From Chionoecetes opilio (taxonomy: Eukaryota; Arthropoda; Malacostraca; Decapoda; Majidae), in the NCBI GenBank assembly GCA_016584305.1, contig JACEEZ010016311.1, positions 27,501-91,500 on the forward strand: a DNA stretch of 64,000 nt. The letters are read 5' to 3'. A program made the translations under genes and the position numbers. Within the stretch, counting starts at the first letter, position 1. Every line of letters starts with the position of its first letter. Shown here one piece after another: positions 56,376 through 64,000 of the stretch. The notes beneath the pieces are model-generated. The model was not told where the DNA came from. It was given only the letters and a program-made list of their open reading frames with translations, and searched no databases.

Positions 56376-57513
56376 AAATATGAAATTAACTAAAATTTTG
56401 GTCTGGTTTTAATAAAAATTCACTGTAACGTATTAAAATTATTAAATAACATATAATGAGTTTTTATTATGATATATTTGTTAGTAGTGTATCAATTCTG
56501 CTGTGTCTCTAAAGGCATTATACACCTGGCAGCGAGTGTCTGGGGGTGCTGCAGCTCTGCAGCCCTATGCCACGAGCCACCAATGCCTACATCCACCTTT
56601 CATCCCCATCCATGAACCTATCCAGCCCCTCTTTAAAGCTCCCCAATGACTCCGCAAACCCAATTGACTTGATGGCTCCTGAAACCAAGTACAGTAATTA
56701 AGACCTCAAATATCCGGAATCGGGTTTCTGATACCCTAAGCATCCGACAAAAATCTTGGCAACCAAAATATTGAAGAAAAAAATATATATATAAAATTAC
56801 TCAAATACAACCGGCGTAAGATTTGGAACACAATAAAACCCCCATAAGTTGGAACATTAGGGGCTCTAGCCTTTTCTGAGATTATGGAATATTATGACTT
56901 ATACAAAATTTCCCCCCCTCCCACGTACAAAAAAATGAATAAATAAAAATTAAATTAAAAAAACGCAAAAAAATAACCGCTCACTCATTTTGATGCAGCG
57001 GATAAGTCTTGTCAGCAGAGGGAGGCTTTGTATGTACACTACTTTTCAACCACTATTCTGAATCATTCACTGGTGGATTCTGGAGGGTCCACCGGGGCCA
57101 TCTCCCCCCTCAAAAGGAAAGGCTGAGGGCAAATGGAATTGTCCCATCCGCCTGTCCTCCAGCAATGTAAACCTTGGACCTTGTTTAATACATTATAAAC
57201 TCATGCCCCCAAGTTTGAAGCTTTGGGTAGAACTTTTAGCATGAAATGTATACCATCTTGTTTTAATTCTTCAATTTTAGACATCCCAGCAAATATCCTA
57301 ATTATTAGCCACTATGTGGTACATGTAATTTAGCATGACATCACAGCGTTAGGCTCACCATGCTCGGGTCTATTTTTTACATTCACGGCAATGTTCCAAA
57401 TCATCTGATGGTCACTCAGTAAAAAAAAAAATACAAATAAATAATTCATGTTAAGCAAGAAACATCTCCGAAAAGGTAGTTCCTCATGATAATATAGACG
57501 TCATAATGTTGGA
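56376..57513. other. No recognised gene
   Basis: AT-rich with a TACAGTAATTAAGACCTCAA stretch at 56690 that looks like a MITE end but has no clear partner. No exon recognised. Confidence 0.4.
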
Positions 57514-59400
57514 TTGGTGAATGGTGGTGGAGACAAGGAGAGGTATGTCAGGAGTCTCGCTGAGGATGTCGAGGGTCATTTGAACGCTAATGACCTCCGA
57601 CCCGCCTACCGAGCCCTGAAGAAGCTCCGTTCCAAGTCTCCTTCTCGGGCGAGTGCTATTCGAACAGTAGATGGGCGCCTCGTGTCGGACATGGATGGGC
57701 AGATGGCTCGTTGGGCTGAGTACTTTGGGCAGTTGTTCACGGTGGACCCTCCAACTGAGCAGCTTCACACCACTGGGTTACAGGCAGTGGATGCCGATCC
57801 TCCCATTGACGAAACCGCACCCTCTCTTGACGAAGTCAGAGAGGCTGTAGCAAAGTTGAGTGGTGGAAAGGCAGCTGGTGTTTGTAATATCAGTGCGGAG
57901 CTCCTCAAAGCTGGGGGTGAGGCCATGATCCGCGGCTTGCATGCTGTCCTGACTGCCGTGTGGCAATCAGGTACCATTCCTCCTGTCTGGAAAAGGGGGC
58001 TGGTCGTCCCTATCTGGAAAGGGAAAGGGGACCGTCAGGACTGCAACAATTACCGCGGTATTACACTGCTCAGCGTACCAGGCAAGGTGCTTGCCCATCT
58101 ATTGCTGACACGGATTCGCAGTCATCTGGTGAAGCATCAGAGACCTCAGCAGTCTGGGTTCACGCCTGGTAAGTCAACAACGGACCGTATCCTAGCGCTT
58201 CGTGTCCTGGTGGAACGCCGACGTGAGTTTCGACAGGGGATGCTTGCAGCCTATGTTGATCTCAAGAAGGCGTTTGACTCAGTGCATCGTGAGTCACTTT
58301 GGGATCTTCTGCGACTTCGAGGGATTCCTGCAAGGACTATTGGTTTGATAACTGGTCTGTATTCTGGGACCGAGAGTGCTGTGAAGTGTGGGGCAGGTGT
58401 ATCCAGCTTCTTTCCTATGAATACAGGAGTGAGGCAAGGGTGCGTCCTTGCCCCATCACTTTTCAACGCTTGTATGGACTGGGTATTGGACAAGGTTGTA
58501 GATCAAAGTGATTGTGGAGCATCCGTCGGCAACACCAAGATCACTGATCTTGTTTTTGCCGATGATGCAGTAATCTTTGCTGAGTCGTTGGAGGTCCTGG
58601 TGATGGCTCTCGAGGCGCTGCACGAGGAGGCAAAGCCTTTGGGACTTGAGGTCTCCTGGCTTAAGACCAAGGTCCAGGTATTTGGAGACTTACTAGATGA
58701 AGCAGTACAGTCTGTTCATGCATGTGGCGAGGACATTGAGATCTTGTTAAGTTTTACGTACATACCTTGGTAGCGCAGTCCATAATGACGGCGGGTCACG
58801 TCAAGAAGTCTTACGGCGGATTGGCATAGCCCACGGTGTTATGGACTCGCTCAGCGGGAGTATTTGGCGTTGTCGGTACCTGTGCAGAAGGACAAAGATC
58901 CGGATCTTCAAGTCGCTTGTGATCCCTGTCTTACTCTATGGTTGAGACATGGACACTAAATAGTGACTTGGAGACGAATCAATGCCTTTGGTAATAAGTG
59001 TCTTCGCAGAATCATGGGGTATCGCTGGGATGATTACGTGTCAAATCAGCGATTGCACCGTGAGACTGAATCGAGGCCTATTACCTGCATAGTCCGTCAG
59101 CGCCAACTTCGGCTATATGGGCATGTGGCACGCTACCCTGAAACCGATCCTTCCCATCGGGTTGTATCTGTAAGAGATAATCCGGCTTGGAGGAGGCCAA
59201 GGGGGCGCCCACAAGGCTCGTGGCTGGGACAAGTTGATGTTTCTTGTCGAGAGCTGCTTGGTATGGAAAAGGAGCCTGCATGGGAACTCGCGCGTGGTGA
59301 CCCCCGGGAGTGCATCGTAGGGTGGGCGAGGCGACGCGCGCCCCGGCGTATGCCCCCAATGATGATTGATAATGGTGGAAGATCTAGGAGAATACATGGG
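57514..59400 (+). pseudogene. RTE-type LINE ORF: reverse transcriptase and C-terminal region
   Basis: An open frame of 419 codons (57514-58773) contains the RT domain. KRGLVVPIWKGKGDRQDCNN then YRGITLLSVPGKVLAHLL opens it; QSGFTPGKSTTDRI, AYVDLKKAFDSVHRESLW, NTGVRQGCVLAPSLFN and the catalytic LVFADDAVIFAES (about 58547-58585) follow in order. This wording is typical of the RTE clade. After a frameshift near 58765 the sequence continues (YLGSAVHNDGGSRQEVLRRI in another frame), then returns to the first frame at 58963 with INAFGNKCLRRIMGYRWDDY and RQRQLRLYGHVAR. The apurinic endonuclease is missing, so the copy is 5'-truncated. With two frameshifts it is not functional. It ends just before a pogo-like MITE. 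Confidence 0.9.
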
Positions 59401-59411
59401 GACTTTGAATA

Positions 59412-59765
59412 CAGTAAACCCTCTCATTCAAACTTCGGATAATTATAATTCAACCTGTTTCAGGCCAGTTCGATTTTTCAACTTTCCATAATTCGAACAG
59501 AAGTTCAAATTATACGGGCCTTACTAGTGCGAGTCCGACCTCCCATGTGGTGCGTGCCGCGGCTGCCCAGCGTGACCAGATATACGATAATTATCATATA
59601 AATACGATGGTTTTGGCGAGTACAAAACAATCTGTGCTGTTTTGGCATGTTGCGGGAGTTCTTATTATGTGGAGGGGCTAGAGGTAACCATCGAATAATT
59701 CGGAATTTCGGCTCATTCGACCCAGGTTTCCCCCCCGATTAGTTTGAATTAGAGGGGGTTTACTG
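59412..59765. mobile_element. Pogo/Tigger-like MITE
   Basis: The ends CAGTAAACCCTCTCATTCAA and (reverse-complemented) CAGTAAACCCCCTCTAATTC are flanked by TA on both sides. Subterminal AATTCGAAC/GTTCAAATTA motifs. The CAGT..ACCCTC start and TA duplication are characteristic of pogo-like elements. No transposase in its 354 bp. Confidence 0.8.
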
Positions 59766-60289
59766 TATATGTATTATCATGGCTGCTGAAAAGAATCCTT
59801 CCACCAATTCTCAGCTTTTTACCAACTTTTTCTGACCTTTTGTCCATACTGATTGGACTAACTTGGGAGTGAGTGCTAATAGTCCAGGAGTAATAGGTTT
59901 AAACACGAACAAATTATAAACAAGTTGAAAATTGCAGGATGTTCAGAAAATTGTCCTGATTAACATACTGAGTCCCCAGAAATCCTGCTTGTGCTTCAAC
60001 GGAAATCCAAGATGGCGTTCAAAATGGCCGCCAGTCCTTTAGTTTCCCATATCTCTGGTTTCAGACATGATAGAAATACAAAAAAGGTGTCAAAATATAG
60101 GTCTTGAGGCATGTGGATGTTGATTAAACCATTAATTAGAAGCCAAGATCAGAATCTGAAACGATACCAAAGCTAAAACTAATATAAAGGTGTGGCGTAG
60201 ATACACTTTTCATTAGTTCGCATGCCAGATCATCTGTACATTTTAACTGTAACAACTGTTATGTCGCTGTTGTTTTTCATATTTCAGAG
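59766..60289. other. Non-coding leader of the following element
   Basis: AT-rich; AAGATGGCGTTCAAAATGGC at 60010-60030. It may belong to the transposon that carries the next ORF, but no terminal repeat was identified. TTCAG ending at 60287 could be a splice acceptor. Confidence 0.3.
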
Positions 60290-63200
60290 ATGGCATCGTG
60301 TGTAATATGTCAAGACAATTTGGGAAGAAATTATGTCTGCGTTGGAGACAAGGGACGGAGGACTCTGGTGACAGCAAGCCTGAAAAGACAAGATGGACTT
60401 CACCACCTGTTCAATAACATCACTGTCAGGGGGAAAAAACAGTCATTAATCCTGATCTGTTCTTCAACAGAATCAACTGTGTCTTGAAGTCAAGCTCTGA
60501 CCTGGAAGAGTTTATGTCATATGAGCTTGCCCCTCAACCTTCTTCCCCGTTTCATGATGATGTCATGCGGAAGCCAAACAAGAGTGCCCTAGGTACACTC
60601 CTGAAGTCGTTTGTCCCTGCGCAACCCGACATGCCAGACAAGTGTCACTATGTTGTGGATGGGGGTCATATGTTGCAGACAGTGGTGTGGCCACAGCAAT
60701 CTAACTACAGAGAAGTGTGCCACGGTTATGTATCCTATGCCATGAAACACTATGGAGCACTCACTAGTCACTACTGTTGTATTTGATGTCTTGTGGAGAT
60801 GGAGATAATCCATCTCCACAAAGGCAGCTGAGCAACAGCGGCGAGCAAAGAAAGCCACATCTAGTAACATCTTGTTTGACCAGAACATGCAAACCACTAC
60901 TTCTCAGGCTGCATTTCTGGCCAATGGTCACAATAAGGAGCGATTAATACAAATGCTTAGTGTCATTACGTGTCAGTCAGGCATTCTAGTGAAGCAGGCC
61001 AAGGCTGATGCCGATGCCCTGATTGTATCAACAGCTCTATCCTTAGCAGTCAGGGAAACCTGTCCCAACAAACACAAAGACGGAGGGCCTCCGGAGGCCC
61101 TCCGTATGTCTTATCGGCGGCCCGACGGAAGTGTACGACGTAGGGCCGCTGGGAATTTGCTCAGAGGCTCACCGGCGGGCCGCTCCCAGCGGCCCGCCGT
61201 AGGGCATATGACCATTTGCCGCTGTTATATTAACTGATTGAGGAATATTTATGGTTATACTTTCTAAGTATATTGCAGATATAGTAATGTTTTAAGGGGT
61301 GTTGCACAACCCATTAGCCGATTAATAGACTAATGGGCTGTTCAACACTTATAAAAACATTACTATATAATGCAATATGCTTAGAAAATTTAACCAGAAA
61401 TATTCCTGTGTCGTTATCCAGTAATATGATGAAAAGGAGATTGCTAGGATCATAATTGCTACGGACATTGTTTATTTCATAAGTACAAAAACATTTTCGT
61501 TATTGAGTTTACATGCTGGTGTACGTGGAACACTGAACGGCGTGAACAGCCATGTAGAAGGATATAGGTTGCGGCGAACAACATAACGACATCCACCCAC
61601 TCGTGCGTTTTCCAAGTAACTGATTATTTTCACTCAGACACAGCGCCAGGCGCCGTCAAGGAATTCCTAAAAAAAACGTGTCGTACTGCAATTATTTATA
61701 TTATTCAGTCTATTTCGATATAATGAAGGGGCGAAAACATGTTATAACTAAGTTCTCATTATGTTATCGTGGTTAAGGGTGACAATTTAGGCCTTTTGTG
61801 GGTTTTTAACCCTTTGTAATGGCTATCGTACGTCTGGCAGTTTAGTACATTGATAGCTGGGAAAAGATTTCAAATAATATTCTATTCTAAATCATGATAT
61901 TATTCATATGTTAACTCCATCATCTACATATTCCTTATTAGGTGTACTGTTGAGTATTGATGTGTTGATAATATGTCGGAAGTTATTGAAATAAAGGAAA
62001 ATATGACCTTGTGTTATTCCGTAATAATCTTCGCCGCGGTTAATCAAGTGTTATTTTTATATGATACTAGCTACACACACAGACAAACTGATAACCTTTT
62101 TCCATGTAAACTCCTTCCTATGTACGTATCTCATCTTTATTTCTATGTATCTCTGGGTGTTCCTGATAAAGCTGGAAATATTTGAAATAAACTGATATAT
62201 GATCATTTCTATAAATTATTATAAAAACTTTTATAACAATTTTTAATAGCTTGAACAGGCCTAATAATAGTGATGGTACCGATATTGAGATACTATGTAT
62301 ATTACTGAGTTAATATATATAATATGAAATAAATATTTCCCACTTACAAATACCTACTAGCTGGCCTCCGGAAGATTGACGTCAAGTTGCCGCTGCTTGT
62401 CACTACTGATGTAATACTACATCAAGATAATCATATAACTGTTGTTTCAAAATGTTTACACATAGAAATATTAAATTCTTGAAATTCTGTACATTAATTT
62501 TCAACATAGTAAATTATCCCGTCTGAAAATACACCAGCGGGCCTCCGGAGGGCTGACGGAGGTAAATTTGCCGCCGGCGGCCGCCGTTCGCCGCTCTACG
62601 GCCTACGTCGGCCCGCCGGTGATGGTTAGCTGGGGTGGTTGTTGTTGGTACAGACACTGACATACTGGTAATGCTGGTGGCTCAAGCAACCAACAAACAT
62701 GGACGTGTACATACTGTGTCGGTAGAACCCCCATAACACTGTACAGGATTAGTGACATTCAAGACAACGTTGGCAACACAAGCTCATATCTGATGGTGCT
62801 CCATGCAATAACTGGTTGCGATACTGTGTCTGCGTTGTATCGCCAGGGGAAGCGCAAGGCATTCAACCTGGTATATAAGAAAGAGTATGGTCTTCAAATC
62901 TTCAACAGTATTGGGAGCACTCACCAGCAAGTGCAAGGTGAAAGGTGAAAGCTTCCTCCTGAAGCTACATATGGAGCTAGCAGCAAATGTGCTTCACTGG
63001 ACAAGTTCCGATTCATTGCCTACAAAAAGGCAATCAGCAGGGCCTCTCTTGCATCAACCTTTCAGCTGTCAACATTACCGCCAACAAGTGCTGCAGCTAA
63101 GTAGCATTCCTTCAGAACATACCTAACATTGCAAGAGTGGATGGGGAATGTCATGGAGCCAACAGAGTGGGGATGGAGACTGAAAGATAACAACCTCACT

Positions 63201-63456
63201 CCCATTGAAACAGATCAGCCCATAGTCCCTGACACTCTGCTAAACATGGTCTCTTGCTGCTGCAGAGTAGATGGATGTGGTGTCATGTGGTTGTAGGAGG
63301 CTTGGGGTGCACTGCTCCAACGTATGCACTAAGTGCAATGGCCAGACCTGCAACAATGTGGCACCAGCTCCGTCACTGCTGGATGTAGATGGAGAAAGTG
63401 ACGAACCTCGACCAGTTTCTCCAGACAGTGATGTAGAGGGTGATAACTATGTGTAA
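60290..63456 (+). pseudogene. Second giant transposon ORF: XPG/FEN1-like nuclease with Cys-rich tail, interrupted
   Basis: The start MASCVICQDNLGRNYVCVGD (60290) has a C..C pair. Later frames give SSDLEEFMSYELAPQPSSPF (60493) and VVDGGHMLQTVVW (60652), with KHYG, then TVVFDV (60773), STKAAEQQRRA in a shifted frame (about 60818), FDQNMQTTTSQAAFLANGHN (60875) and ADADALIV (61004). After an insertion of about 1.55 kb come GTDTDILVMLVAQ (62647), HAITGCDTVSALYRQGKRKA (62802) and a tail CGCRRLGVHCSNVCTKCNGQ (63286). The acidic residues D, D, D.D, D.D, D fall in the order and spacing style of FEN1/XPG nucleases. Several frameshifts, stops and the insertion make it non-functional. It is related in architecture to the ORF at 33436 but differs clearly in sequence. 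Confidence 0.7.
61080..62635. mobile_element. Insertion of about 1.55 kb with GC-rich hairpin ends
   Basis: It interrupts the nuclease-like ORF between ADADALIV and GTDTD. The left end begins with a perfect 26-bp palindrome built on GGAGGGCCTCCGGAGGCCCT (about 61080-61105), and CACCGGCGGGCCGCTCCCAG lies near 61160. The right end (62530-62622) has GGGCCTCCGGAGGGC and GGCCCGCCGGTGATGG, an inverted counterpart. A second CTGGCCTCCGG copy is at 62361. 61233-61411 forms a long imperfect hairpin around CCCATTAGCCGATTAATAGA. Exact ends, target duplication and class are unknown. Confidence 0.6.
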
Positions 63457-64000
63457 TATTGCATATCTAGGTGTAAGGCTACTTTGCAAGCATTCCAAGT
63501 TGTGTATTTTTTAATTTTTATATATCTCTCTATATATATATAGGCATACATATATATTATGCATACATGTGTGTGTGTGTGTGTTTACAGGTATATTTTG
63601 TTTTCCAGTTTATATTCTTTCTCCGTTTCATTTTGCTTGCCGTTTATAAGAACCGTTTTTACATATTTTTTGCAATTTTTTCCCTTTTAATAACTTCCCT
63701 TGCTGTAATGGTGGACTTCAATTGATGTGGTGTGTATTTTTCTCTAATACAGTGTATGCTTGGTGTGAATATGCTGTGTCTAATCTTAAGATGTTTGCTG
63801 GACACTTACATTTTCATGTTGTTGCATTTCTTTCACATTATTGTATGCGAATTTTGTCATTGTTTAAATGACACAGTTTAGGTGCCTGTATGATAATAAG
63901 TGCAAAAATAAGTGCAAAAATAAGTGCAAAAATAGAAATGTGCAGATAAGTGGAAGGCCGATTCCTGTAATCATTTATGTCCAACCAACAATCCTGTTGG
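63457..64000. other. 3' flank of the second giant ORF
   Basis: AT-rich, with (TA)n at 63520-63541, (GT)n at 63571-63584 and a 12-bp repeat GTGCAAAAATAA (three copies at 63900-63936). No terminal repeat or exon recognised before the window ends. Confidence 0.4.

Overview
This window looks like nuclear DNA of an arthropod, most likely a decapod crustacean. The grounds are very long CT/GA, CA/TG and TAG microsatellites, degenerate TTAGG-type stretches, several tRNA-derived SINE families, and a mixed load of hAT, mariner/pogo, Harbinger, Ty3/gypsy, BEL/Pao, CR1-like and RTE elements. Nothing bacterial is visible: there are no operons, no ribosome-binding sites and no CRISPR array. The species cannot be fixed from the sequence.

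The only convincing host gene is the 3' part of a two-pore-domain (K2P/TWIK-type) potassium channel on the + strand. Three exons are seen at 9784-9910, 10700-10786 and 11424-12672. The exon with the start codon, TM1 and the beginning of pore 1 was not recognised and is probably upstream of the window. Its introns hold a (TAG)n tract with a hAT MITE, a SINE, and a TG tract that ends about 20 nt before the last splice acceptor.

The rest is transposon sequence, and much of its nesting order can be read from target-site duplications (TSDs). 1-9.8 kb: microsatellites, SINEs and two TA-flanked mariner-type MITEs, one of which carries tandem copies of a LINE zinc-knuckle segment. 14-23.3 kb: a CR1-like LINE 3' end, an AT-rich palindromic repeat family, and a hAT-type MITE (16959-23260) filled with a hairpin-ended repeat array and a second hAT element. 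23.6-26.1 kb: a gypsy-like LTR element remnant with 112-bp tandem repeats. 26.2-42.0 kb: a CR1-like reverse transcriptase split by a hAT MITE, which is itself split by a 14.9-kb BEL/Pao element with LTRs about 98% identical. The BEL/Pao element contains a 2.7-kb palindrome and a 5.6-kb TIR element with a giant frameshifted ORF. 44.6-51.6 kb: one non-autonomous gypsy-like LTR element holding two hAT insertions and an AT-rich insertion. 51.8-52.6 kb: a 35-bp minisatellite. 54-60 kb: more hAT MITEs, an RTE LINE and a pogo-like MITE. 60.3-63.5 kb: a second, diverged giant-ORF copy.

The most interesting observation is that both giant ORFs (33.4-38.1 kb and 60.3-63.5 kb) show, in order, an acidic-residue pattern like that of the XPG/FEN1 (PIN-like) nucleases, followed by a cysteine-rich tail. 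This suggests a transposon-borne nuclease family, possibly related to Academ-type elements. All assignments were made by eye from motifs; no database search was run.
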